From contig CAZJPN010000061.1 in NCBI GenBank assembly GCA_964547905.1, positions 32,861-96,860 on the forward strand: DNA of 64,000 nt, written 5' to 3'. The DNA is from JAJYLM01 sp964547905. Lineage in GTDB: Bacteria; JAMCPX01. Each line of letters opens with the position of its first letter. Within the stretch, counting starts at the first letter, position 1. A program made the position numbers and the translations under genes. The notes under the pieces are model-generated. The model saw only the letters and a list, made by a program, of their open reading frames with translations, was not told the origin of the DNA and did not search any database. Positions 1 through 7,362 of this stretch are shown here, in pieces.

Positions 1-1
1 A

Positions 2-880
2 ACAGGGGCAGGCCAGCATGGTGTTGCTACCGCTACTGCTGCAGCACTGTTCGGGCTGTCATGCGAGGTTTACATGGGAGAGCTCGATGTCAAACGCCAG
101 GCATTGAACGTAGACAGAATGAGGCTACTCGGTGCAAAGGTTGTGCCTGTTTATTCGGGCTCGATGACATTGAAAGATGCCATGAATGAAGCGATACGTG
201 ACTGGGTTACAAATGTAGAAACTACGCACTATGTAATAGGCTCTGTGGCAGGCCCGCATCCCTATCCCGAGATAGTCAGGTATTTCCAGTCGATTATAGG
301 GGCTGAGGCTAAAAAACAGATCGTGCTGCTTGAGGATAGGCTTCCAGATTCACTCATTGCTTGCATCGGCGGCGGTAGCAATTCAATGGGCTTGTTTTAT
401 CCGTTTATAAAAAATGATGCCGTTGAACTTATAGGCATTGAAGCAGGCGGCCTTGGTATAAAATCCGGTAAACACGGCGCTTCCCTAACCGCCGGTGAAA
501 AGGGTGTTTTACATGGGACAATGACAAAGATACTGATGGACCGGGACGGCCAGATCATAAATCCCCACTCCATATCCGCAGGGCTTGATTATCCGGGCGT
601 GGGCCCGGAACTTAGCTATCTGAAAGATACAGGGAGACTCAAGGTTTACACGGCCAATGATGATGAGGTGCTTTCTGCAACAGTCTATCTCTCCCAAAAG
701 GAAGGTATTATACCGGCACTTGAAAGCGCCCATGCAATTGCATTTGCGAGAAAGTATTTAAAAAGACTACCCAGAGGTGCCGTCGTCATAATAAACATAT
801 CGGGAAGAGGTGACAAGGACATGGGAATTATCAGAGAAAATATCAAGCTTGAAAATGATAACGGGAAGATTGAAAAATAA
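2..880 (+). CDS. trpB: Tryptophan synthase beta chain, 5' truncated by window edge
   Basis: Catalyses the last step of tryptophan synthesis, joining indole (delivered by TrpA) to L-serine with PLP. The reading frame is open from base 2 and begins inside the conserved stretch TGAGQHGVATATAAALFG, so about 100 N-terminal residues, including the PLP lysine, lie outside the window. Visible family landmarks are RMRLLGA, a GSVAGPHPYP segment, the PLP-phosphate loop GGGSNSMG, DYPGVGPE and EGIIPALESAHA. The first in-window ATG (74) is internal and is not the start. The gene ends one base before the trpA start, so the two are almost certainly co-transcribed and form the alpha2beta2 complex. About 292 of an expected 390-400 residues are visible. 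Confidence 0.97.
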   Translation, partial: TGAGQHGVATATAAALFGLSCEVYMGELDVKRQALNVDRMRLLGAKVVPVYSGSMTLKDAMNEAIRDWVTNVETTHYVIGSVAGPHPYPEIVRYFQSIIGAEAKKQIVLLEDRLPDSLIACIGGGSNSMGLFYPFIKNDAVELIGIEAGGLGIKSGKHGASLTAGEKGVLHGTMTKILMDRDGQIINPHSISAGLDYPGVGPELSYLKDTGRLKVYTANDDEVLSATVYLSQKEGIIPALESAHAIAFARKYLKRLPRGAVVIINISGRGDKDMGIIRENIKLENDNGKIEK

Positions 881-881
881 T

Positions 882-1679
882 ATGTCGAATCACATTAAAG
901 ATACCTTTGATACATTGGAATGGCACGGTAAAAAGGTATTTATTGCATACATTATGGCAGGAGACCCGGACACGAATAAAACGCTTATTTATGCCGGGGC
1001 ACTCATAAAAGGCGGGGCTGATATTATAGAACTTGGCATGCCTTTTTCAGACCCGATTGCAGATGGCCCAACGATACAAAAAGCAGCACAGCGTGCGTTA
1101 AAATCAAAAACGAATATTTCTAAAATATTCACACTTGTAAACACCCTAAGAAAAACATCCGACATACCAATTGTACTGATGGGTTACATAAACCCCGTAC
1201 TGAAATACGGGGTTGGAAGGTTTTTTAAGGACGCTGCACAGAATGGGGTGGATGGTGTTATCCTGCCGGATCTGCCTCTCGAAGAAATTAATAATGTGAA
1301 GCAATATGCTGAACAATACGGCATTGACATAATACTGCTTGCAGCGCCAACATCCAGCAGAAAAAGGCTTTTGGAATTGTCAAGACATACACGCGGTTTT
1401 CTCTACTATGTATCCATGACCGGCGTAACCGGATCCTCACAAAAAATAGGCAATAAGGCGTTTGAAAGCATTCGATGGATCAAGAGACACACAAAAAAAC
1501 CCGTTGCAGTGGGCTTTGGTATTTCGACTCCGCAGCAGGCCAAAACAATAGCAGCTATTGCAGACGGGATTGTTGTCGGCAGCGCATTTGTAAAATTGAT
1601 AGAAAACAATAAAAATGCATCCGGACAGATCTCTACGCTTACACATCAGCTAAAGTCAGCAGCCAACAGCAGAGAATAA
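882..1679 (+). CDS. trpA: Tryptophan synthase alpha chain
   Basis: Cleaves indole-3-glycerol phosphate to indole and glyceraldehyde 3-phosphate and passes indole to TrpB. The protein is 265 residues, the normal family length, if it starts at ATG 882 (MSNHIKDTF); the frame stays open upstream to 810, but that would overlap trpB and add an atypical tail. Both catalytic acids are present: Glu in IELGMPFSDP and Asp in DPIADGPTIQ. Later landmarks are LMGYINPV, GVDGVILPDLPLEE, the YYVSMTGVTG loop and the phosphate-binding VGFGIS and IVVGSAFV. It lies immediately after trpB, and no further trp gene follows, so this is probably the end of a trp operon. Confidence 0.97.
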   Translation: MSNHIKDTFDTLEWHGKKVFIAYIMAGDPDTNKTLIYAGALIKGGADIIELGMPFSDPIADGPTIQKAAQRALKSKTNISKIFTLVNTLRKTSDIPIVLMGYINPVLKYGVGRFFKDAAQNGVDGVILPDLPLEEINNVKQYAEQYGIDIILLAAPTSSRKRLLELSRHTRGFLYYVSMTGVTGSSQKIGNKAFESIRWIKRHTKKPVAVGFGISTPQQAKTIAAIADGIVVGSAFVKLIENNKNASGQISTLTHQLKSAANSRE

Positions 1680-1730
1680 GAGGCTCTGGCTTTGTTCTGT
1701 TTTTTCGGATAATAGATGTGAATTTTGGAT

Positions 1731-1753
1731 TTTGTTCAAAAGCCTTGAACAAA
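1731..1753. terminator. AT-rich hairpin after trpA, possible terminator
   Basis: A perfect 9-bp inverted repeat (TTTGTTCAA and TTGAACAAA) with a 5-base loop lies 50 bases downstream of trpA. There is no uridine tract directly after it, so intrinsic termination is uncertain. The rest of the 169-base gap to the next gene holds only the candidate promoter described separately. Confidence 0.35.
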
Positions 1754-1790
1754 GGAAGTTAGCCAGCGGCTGATTTTCTTATTGCAATTT

Positions 1791-1820
1791 TTGGATTAAA
1801 TAATAACATTGTTTTATAAT
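1791..1820 (+). promoter_or_regulatory. Candidate sigma-70 promoter for the ROK kinase
   Basis: TTGGAT (1791-1796) and a perfect TATAAT (1815-1820) are separated by 18 bases, ending 28 bases before the ROK kinase start. Only the -10 element is a full match. It suggests the kinase is transcribed separately from trpBA. Confidence 0.4.
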
Positions 1821-1848
1821 AAAAGTTTACACATTAAAGGGAAAAGCG

Positions 1849-2817
1849 ATGACAGAAAGTGTGTGGGCAATGGGTATTGATTTGGGTGCAACAAAGATCG
1901 AGGTTGCCGGCATAGACAGCAGCGGGGTGGTCATTAAGCACCTCAGACGCAGCACAAACGTAGAGTCCAGCGTTGAAAAAATAGAGGCGGAAATAATAGA
2001 AATGGCACGGGACATAAGTGGATCCGTCGGTTTTAAGCCGAAAGTCGCGGGCGTAGGAATGGCAGGACAGATCGACCCAAAAAATGGCATGGTTGTTTTT
2101 TCGCCCAACCTGAACTGGCATAACATACCTCTTCAAGAAGTTCTTGCAAAAGAACTCGGCATTCCTGTGGCAGTTACAAACGACGTTAGAGCCGCTGCAT
2201 GGGGGGAATGGCTATATGGCGCTGGCAGAGGATATAACGATATTGTGTGCATTTTTGTAGGTACCGGCATCGGGGGAGGTATTGTAAGTAACGGATTAAT
2301 GCTTACAGGCTGTAACAATTCAGCAGGAGAGATAGGACATATAATAATAGATCCAAACGGTCCTGTATGTACATGCCACAATAAGGGATGCCTTGAAGCC
2401 ATGGCAGGTGGATGGGCCATAGCAAGGGATGCACAGAAAGCGGCTGTGGATGACCCTATTGCAGGTGCTGCAATCCTTAACCTTGCAAACGGAAATCCTC
2501 AAAAAATAACTGCAAAAATAGTAGCAATGGCAGCACATAATGGAGATACACTTGCTTTGAAGATTGTTGAACGTGTGGCCGATGCACTTATCGCCGGTGC
2601 TGTCAGCCTTGTAAATGCATTTAATCCATGCATGCTGATTCTTGGGGGCGGAGTTATAGAAGGACTGCCTGAGCTTGTAGGCATTATAGACAAAGGCATA
2701 CGCAGCCGTGCCCTTGGTACTGCAACCTTGAACCTTAAGGTTGTTCAGTCGCACCTGCACCGCTATGCAGGTGTAATAGGGGCCGCTGCTTTTGCTCTCC
2801 ATACATTTACACCATAA
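1849..2817 (+). CDS. ROK-family sugar kinase (glucokinase-like)
   Basis: Probably an ATP-dependent hexokinase of the ROK family, phosphorylating glucose or a related sugar in the cytoplasm. The 322-residue protein has the N-terminal phosphate-binding signature GIDLGATKIEVAG, the catalytic-region pattern VTNDVRAAAWGEW (Asn-Asp), a second glycine-rich loop FVGTGIGGGIV, the conserved GEIGH and the ROK zinc motif CTCHNKGCLE. A C-terminal ILGGGVIEG completes the ASKHA fold. ROK members without a helix-turn-helix, like this one, are kinases and not repressors. Phosphoglucose isomerase, transketolase and pyruvate kinase genes lie elsewhere in the window, which fits a glycolytic role, but the substrate is not determined by sequence. 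Confidence 0.88.
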   Translation: MTESVWAMGIDLGATKIEVAGIDSSGVVIKHLRRSTNVESSVEKIEAEIIEMARDISGSVGFKPKVAGVGMAGQIDPKNGMVVFSPNLNWHNIPLQEVLAKELGIPVAVTNDVRAAAWGEWLYGAGRGYNDIVCIFVGTGIGGGIVSNGLMLTGCNNSAGEIGHIIIDPNGPVCTCHNKGCLEAMAGGWAIARDAQKAAVDDPIAGAAILNLANGNPQKITAKIVAMAAHNGDTLALKIVERVADALIAGAVSLVNAFNPCMLILGGGVIEGLPELVGIIDKGIRSRALGTATLNLKVVQSHLHRYAGVIGAAAFALHTFTP

Positions 2818-2916
2818 CAAATCCCCTTATTTATAAATGCAATTTTTGAGTTAAATGAACTCACGAACTTCTTTCTTATAAAAAAGAGTTGACAAAACAT
2901 TTTGGTTAAATTAATT

Positions 2917-2936
2917 TATAACGAACGTTCGGTATA
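2917..2936. promoter_or_regulatory. Palindromic operator at the tetR promoter
   Basis: A 20-base near-perfect palindrome with core CGAACGTTCG (18 of 20 positions symmetric) sits 23 bases downstream of a TTGACA box at 2889-2894; the matching -10 (about 2912-2917, TAATTT) is poor. This placement over the start of transcription is typical of TetR autoregulation. The remaining part of the 186-base gap upstream of the regulator shows no gene. Confidence 0.65.
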
Positions 2937-3003
2937 AAAATTATTTGCACAAGGGTTAAAAAACACATTTAAAGATTAAAGGTTTTTGAGGAGGAGTTAA
3001 TAA

Positions 3004-3579
3004 GTGCCGAAAATTGTAGATCACAATGCTTACAGAAAAGAACTATTGAGCAAGTGCTTCGAGCTATTTTTTCATAAGGGGTATTCAGGTGTTAATATGA
3101 GGGAAATTGCGAAGGAACTAAACGTTTCAACAGGTACGCTTTATCACTACTTTCCAAATAAGAAATCTCTTCTTGATAATATGGTTATAATGATTAACCA
3201 GCGGGAGGCTTCTGAATTAGAGTTAAGACTTAAAGGGGCTAATAATCTCAAACAAAGACTAAAAATTTTCCAGAACTACGTGATTGAAAAAGAAGAAGAA
3301 TTTCAAAAGATTATTTTACTGGCGGTTGATTATTTCCACAATCGAAACTCCGATAAAGACATGGAAATTTTCAGAGGTTTTGTTCGATATTCCTCAAGTA
3401 TTATAAGTAGAGATGTTGAACTTGATGAAGATATCAGTTTGGTGTCGTTGATTTTCTTAAGTGGATTGGTCTTCTACAGGCTTTTGTGCCCGGATGTCGC
3501 GTGTTATGAAAAGCAAGGTGATCTATTCATGAAGTTACTGATTAAATATATGAACGATAAGAAGGGGGAAAACTACTAA
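3004..3579 (+). CDS. TetR-family transcriptional regulator
   Basis: A 191-residue one-component regulator, probably sensing an acyl-CoA or related ligand and controlling itself and the downstream island. The N-terminal helix-turn-helix is clear: MREIAKELNVSTGTLYHYF followed by PNKKSLLDNM, the recognition-helix pattern of TetR proteins. The C-terminal part is all-helical and divergent, as expected of the ligand-binding domain. It starts with GTG at 3004, preceded by a strong GAGGAG ribosome site. A TetR-type palindrome lies in its own promoter. The next genes on the same strand are acyl-CoA dehydrogenase-like, a common arrangement for TetR/FadR-type regulators of fatty or aromatic acyl-CoA pathways. 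Ligand identity is unknown. Confidence 0.9.
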   Translation: MPKIVDHNAYRKELLSKCFELFFHKGYSGVNMREIAKELNVSTGTLYHYFPNKKSLLDNMVIMINQREASELELRLKGANNLKQRLKIFQNYVIEKEEEFQKIILLAVDYFHNRNSDKDMEIFRGFVRYSSSIISRDVELDEDISLVSLIFLSGLVFYRLLCPDVACYEKQGDLFMKLLIKYMNDKKGENY

Positions 3580-3694
3580 ATGAGTAAAGGAAAAAATTTT
3601 TTACCTTAGATTGATTGTACTCTGTTTGAACATGTTGAGGAGATCCATATGTTGTCTGTCTTGATATCTTAATTTTTATAATTGAGGAGGGTGT
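3580..3694 (+). other. Leader between tetR and the acyl-CoA dehydrogenase genes
   Basis: This 115-base spacer contains two minute open frames: ATG at 3580 (nine codons, directly after the tetR stop) and ATG at 3649 (seven codons) preceded by GAGGAG. The real downstream gene has its own GAGGAGGG site. No clear promoter or terminator is visible, so read-through from tetR is plausible. The tiny frames may be chance or leader peptides. Confidence 0.25.
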
Positions 3695-4936
3695 ATGAAT
3701 AACGATGTGGAGAAAATCCTTATTTATTCCAGAGGGGGGATAGATGATGAATCAAAAAACATACTTTCTATTATACGACAATGGGCAGAGAAAGAAATTC
3801 TTAGTGATCGTATGCCATATCGTGAACACTACGAAGAAAAATTTATAGAAAAAAGAAAAATACTTGGTCTTACTATTGGGTTACAAAAATTAATGCTTTC
3901 ACAAGACCAAGGTGGGTTTGGCTGGGAAAGCTCAACACATGCACCTGCTTTAGCCTCCATTATGATTGAGATAGGAAGAGCGGATGCTTCCATGGGTGTT
4001 TTATTTGCCATCCAATTTAGTATGTTGGCCGCCCTCATGATGGCAAACACTATAGATAAAACTCTATACAATACACTAACTTCTTCTTTTGGTACTAACG
4101 AACTGAAAACCGCTGCGATTATTTTACCCGGAGTAGGTATAATTGGTAAAGATACTGCTCTTTTTTCAGGAAGATCCATCAATGCAACGGCAGAAACTAA
4201 AAACGATGGATACGTATTAAATGGAACGGATCTGCGTCCCTTTGGTAATGGTGCCATAGCAGACATCTTCTGTATAGTTTGCGCGGATGAAAAGGGAATA
4301 CCATCCATAGCTTTCCTACCAGCGGAAGAAAGAGGAATTAGCAGGAAAAGTATATTGTTAGAAACAGGATTGAACGCATGCAAAAATGCAGACATAAGCT
4401 TTAATAACGTAAGCATACCAAAAGCATTTTTAATTTCTCAGCAGGGCATTATAGAAGGCATATACACATGGCTCAATATGCTTCTTGGAGGCGTTAGCCT
4501 TGGAGCTGCAGTCAACTTTCTTGAAATTCTTGATGACTGGGCAAATACCAGGGTTATTAAAGGAGGCGGTATGATGAAAGATAATCCTCTCTGTGCCTCT
4601 GTTGTGGCAGAAGTAGTAGAAGAAATAACTATTTCCAGGCTTCTTTTATTGGAACTTGCCCAGGTTGTTGCGAGGTCAGAGGAATGGGGGCAGGAAGGGA
4701 ATCAGAAAGTTTATACCATTGCTCAAATGATAGGTTCACGTATTCAAAAGAGTACTCTCAATGCAACAAATCGGGGAATGGAACTTATGGCTTCTGCCGG
4801 GTATTCAAAAGAGTGGCATGCAGAAAAACATTGGCGAGATATTAAAACCATACAATCATACCTTTGCGGCTTGGGTGCAGATATTCCAGTGAAAATGGAT
4901 ATCGCAAGATATTTCTTTGATAGTAAAGAAATTTAA
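3695..4936 (+). CDS. Divergent acyl-CoA dehydrogenase-like protein (possible non-catalytic partner)
   Basis: A 413-residue protein with the acyl-CoA dehydrogenase fold in order: N-terminal helical domain (RQWAEKEI, GLQKLMLSQDQGG, EIGRADASMG), middle beta domain (NGTDLRPFGNGAIADIF) and C-terminal helical domain ending in EKHWRDIKTIQ. The usual flavin-contacting T-E-P-x-x-GSD segment is replaced by LPGVGIIG, and the position of the family's YEGT (with the catalytic Glu of many members) reads YLCG. It may therefore be a degenerate subunit pairing with the next gene, which it resembles at the C terminus. Heteromeric acyl-CoA dehydrogenases with one inactive half are known from steroid-degrading bacteria; that parallel is inference. 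Starts at ATG 3695 after GAGGAGGG. Confidence 0.8.
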   Translation: MNNDVEKILIYSRGGIDDESKNILSIIRQWAEKEILSDRMPYREHYEEKFIEKRKILGLTIGLQKLMLSQDQGGFGWESSTHAPALASIMIEIGRADASMGVLFAIQFSMLAALMMANTIDKTLYNTLTSSFGTNELKTAAIILPGVGIIGKDTALFSGRSINATAETKNDGYVLNGTDLRPFGNGAIADIFCIVCADEKGIPSIAFLPAEERGISRKSILLETGLNACKNADISFNNVSIPKAFLISQQGIIEGIYTWLNMLLGGVSLGAAVNFLEILDDWANTRVIKGGGMMKDNPLCASVVAEVVEEITISRLLLLELAQVVARSEEWGQEGNQKVYTIAQMIGSRIQKSTLNATNRGMELMASAGYSKEWHAEKHWRDIKTIQSYLCGLGADIPVKMDIARYFFDSKEI

Positions 4937-4949
4937 GAAGGAGAGAGTC

Positions 4950-6224
4950 ATGAAGCATTTTGATGAATTCTCTCGACCCGAAGAATTTATTTCCCCGTTG
5001 GATGTACATTTTCGCAGCGTTATAAGAAAATGGGCAGAGAAATATGTGATGCCATACCGACGGCAGTTCGATGAAGATTGGAAAGAACACAAATTTATTG
5101 AACCGGCATTCGATAAACTCATGGGCGAGATAGGACTCCAGAAGTGTCTTTTCCCTGAAGAGCTTGGCGGCTGGGGCATTGGACATTCGGATTATGCTTT
5201 TACCTTCACCTATACTCTTGCAGAGGAAGTCGGTAGAGCAGACACGGGCATGGGTGTTGCCTTTCTTGTCACTTTTTGGCCTTTAACAACAATCCTTATT
5301 GAGCCTCATATAAACTGGCGACTCGCGAAAGAATTTGCTCCGATGTTTTGCACTACCAATAAAGCCGTTTTTGCAGCTCTCACTATGACGGAACCTCAGG
5401 GTGGCTCGGACATTGAAAACATAAAATTGCTTGGGGGTAAAACCATAAAAACAACGGCAAAACTTGAAGGAGACGAGTGGATAATAAATGGGCATAAATT
5501 ATGGCCCACAAATACAGGAGGTGTGGCTAAATTGCTTGGTGTACCTTGTACTACCAAATCAGGATCCAATGACCCAAACGATTTTGCGATCATCTTTGTC
5601 CCAACCGATAAAAAGGGTGTTACCCAGGGAAAACCGTACGAAAAAGCAGGAATGGCTGCAGATAAAAATGGCGACATTTGGTTTGAGGATGTTCGTGTAC
5701 CAAAATGGTATCGTGCACATGGGCCTGGCTTAGATGCTCAAACATTTTTAGAGATTATTTCATGGGGACAGGTAGCAAGTATCGGGTTTTTAACAGGGGC
5801 TATGCTCAATCTTTATGAAAGGCTCTATGAATTCGTATCTGCACGGACATACAATAATCGTCCACTGAAAGAGAATGATGCAATTGCCGGAGTGATAGGT
5901 CGTATCGCCGGAGATATAGATATTTGCAGGATTTTAGGATACGAAGCAGCCAGGATGGGGGATCGTAGGAATAAGCCGTATGGACAGCCACTCTATTCTG
6001 AAGAACTTATCGGTAAAATCAGGAATATAAAAGATTTTGTTGCAGATAGGGCTGTGGAAGATTTTGGTAAAGCTATGGATGTTTTGGGCAGTTATGGCAT
6101 TGACAGAGAGTGGGATATCGAAAAACACTGGCGTGATATCAAGATTATCCAGCTCTGGATGGGTGGAAAACAACTTTGTCAAATGGAGGCTGCCAGATAC
6201 TTTTTTAACTGCAGTACCTTATAG
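4950..6224 (+). CDS. Acyl-CoA dehydrogenase-like flavoprotein
   Basis: Likely oxidises or otherwise handles a CoA ester using FAD. The 424-residue protein keeps the flavin/substrate signature TEPQGGSD, followed by NGHKLWPTNTGG, and the N-terminal GLQKCLFPEELGGWG and EEVGRADTGMG. At the C-terminus GSYGIDREWDIEKHWRD aligns with the usual GGYGYMREYPVERYLRD, but the following YEGT is WMGG, so the canonical Glu base is Met here; the base could lie elsewhere, as in isovaleryl- and long-chain enzymes. Start chosen at ATG 4950, behind AAGGAGAG; the frame is open 11 codons further upstream, overlapping the previous gene. It lies 13 bases after its divergent paralogue, so the two probably form one complex. 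Confidence 0.9.
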   Translation: MKHFDEFSRPEEFISPLDVHFRSVIRKWAEKYVMPYRRQFDEDWKEHKFIEPAFDKLMGEIGLQKCLFPEELGGWGIGHSDYAFTFTYTLAEEVGRADTGMGVAFLVTFWPLTTILIEPHINWRLAKEFAPMFCTTNKAVFAALTMTEPQGGSDIENIKLLGGKTIKTTAKLEGDEWIINGHKLWPTNTGGVAKLLGVPCTTKSGSNDPNDFAIIFVPTDKKGVTQGKPYEKAGMAADKNGDIWFEDVRVPKWYRAHGPGLDAQTFLEIISWGQVASIGFLTGAMLNLYERLYEFVSARTYNNRPLKENDAIAGVIGRIAGDIDICRILGYEAARMGDRRNKPYGQPLYSEELIGKIRNIKDFVADRAVEDFGKAMDVLGSYGIDREWDIEKHWRDIKIIQLWMGGKQLCQMEAARYFFNCSTL

Positions 6225-6233
6225 GAGAAAATG

Positions 6234-6662
6234 ATGGAACAAGCCAATAAAGGGGTCATTGATTTAATTGATCGTATCCTTAAGGAATTGCTCAAAAAGC
6301 CAGGTTTTAAAAATACAATAAGGACAATACTGAAAAATATGGATCCAGAATCTATGAGATCTCTTGTGAAAACATCCATGTGGGAAGATCCTGAAATGTC
6401 CCTCGCTGTTTTGGCTACTATTCCCGTTACAATAAATGCTGTGATCACCGGCCTTGATGAATTGATTATTCAACTAAGAACACAATTTTCACCGAAGCTT
6501 TTGCACGACTTCGTAAAATCTCTTGTACTCACCATTGATAAAAAAACACTAAAAAATGTTATTGAGAATGGCAAAGGTCTTTCCAAAGAACTTTTGGGGG
6601 TTGCAGAAAAGGCATTGCGCGAAGAAGATAATAACCCAAGCAAGACAATGGAGGAGCAATAA
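6234..6662 (+). CDS. Unrecognised helical protein, paralogue 1 of 3
   Basis: I do not recognise the family. The 142-residue product is predicted to be soluble and almost entirely helical, with no signal peptide and no cysteine. It shares a motif with the next two genes: a Trp followed by an acidic residue (MWEDPE), a run ending in TIPVTINAV, then FSPKLLHDFV and a terminal TIDKKTLKNVI. Start ATG 6234 is preferred over the adjacent ATG 6231 because AGGAG at 6223-6227 is then correctly spaced. It begins 9 bases after the acyl-CoA dehydrogenase gene and ends one base before the next gene, so it belongs to the operon. It could be an assembly factor, a small structural subunit or a CoA/lipid binder; none can be shown. 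Confidence 0.8.
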   Translation: MEQANKGVIDLIDRILKELLKKPGFKNTIRTILKNMDPESMRSLVKTSMWEDPEMSLAVLATIPVTINAVITGLDELIIQLRTQFSPKLLHDFVKSLVLTIDKKTLKNVIENGKGLSKELLGVAEKALREEDNNPSKTMEEQ

Positions 6663-6663
6663 C

Positions 6664-7320
6664 ATGGAAAACAATACCATACCTCTACAACAGGGAGGGG
6701 TGATAAAAGAAATATTAAGTACCCCTTTCATAAAAGATATTATTCGTGAATCTTTGAAAGGTAAAGAGTCTGACGCTGTACGGTCTGTTGTTAAAACTTT
6801 TATCTGGCAGGATTCCGAGTTTATACTTTCACTTTTAAGTACGGTTCCACATACACTAAATTTATTTACTACTGTACTTGATCAGACAGGCAAGGAATTC
6901 AATGAAAAATTTTCACCCGGTCTCATACGTGATTATATGGGAAGCATAATGCATGATATTGATAAAGAAGAAATAAGAGCATGTGCAAGTACCTACGCCT
7001 TACTGATTAAAAAAATATGGGAGGTATCTCCAGAATTAAGATCAACAGTAGCCAACATAGTTATTGAAACTGTTCCAGGATTGCTATCACAAGGTATCAA
7101 TTTTACTACGCATGCAATTAACGCTTCTTACAAGAAAGATCCACAAATTTTTGATGTGTTCTTCTCCAAAATGATGGAGCAAGTTGATGGTAAAGAATTT
7201 AAGGAGGCAAGTCAAACAATTGCTTGTGCCATAATGGATCAAAAATTACCTCTGTTAACATGGGTGTGGCAATTATTAAAAAGAAGATTCTGGAAGCACC
7301 ATCGGTTAGTTTCTAAATGA
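6664..7320 (+). CDS. Unrecognised helical protein, paralogue 2 of 3
   Basis: A 218-residue protein of unknown function. Residues about 15-115 align with the previous gene: IKDIIRESLKG, VVKTFIWQDSEF, STVPHTLNLF, FSPGLIRDYMG and HDIDKEEIRAC correspond block by block. The second half (about 115-195) looks like a further helical repeat unit with ETVPGLLSQGINF and VDGKEFKEA. No signal peptide; the basic C-terminal tail WQLLKRRFWKHHR could contact nucleic acid or membrane, but this is speculative. Start ATG 6664 follows GGAGGAG; a longer frame back to 6556 runs through the upstream gene and is rejected. Spacing to its neighbours marks it as part of the same transcript. Confidence 0.8.
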   Translation: MENNTIPLQQGGVIKEILSTPFIKDIIRESLKGKESDAVRSVVKTFIWQDSEFILSLLSTVPHTLNLFTTVLDQTGKEFNEKFSPGLIRDYMGSIMHDIDKEEIRACASTYALLIKKIWEVSPELRSTVANIVIETVPGLLSQGINFTTHAINASYKKDPQIFDVFFSKMMEQVDGKEFKEASQTIACAIMDQKLPLLTWVWQLLKRRFWKHHRLVSK

Positions 7321-7362
7321 ATAAGGTGATATTTATAAAATTGTAGCAGGAGATTAAAATCT

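Noticed and set aside
2320..2820. 166-codon minus-strand frame opposite the ROK kinase
   Set aside because: Antisense to a well-supported kinase; composition is not protein-like.
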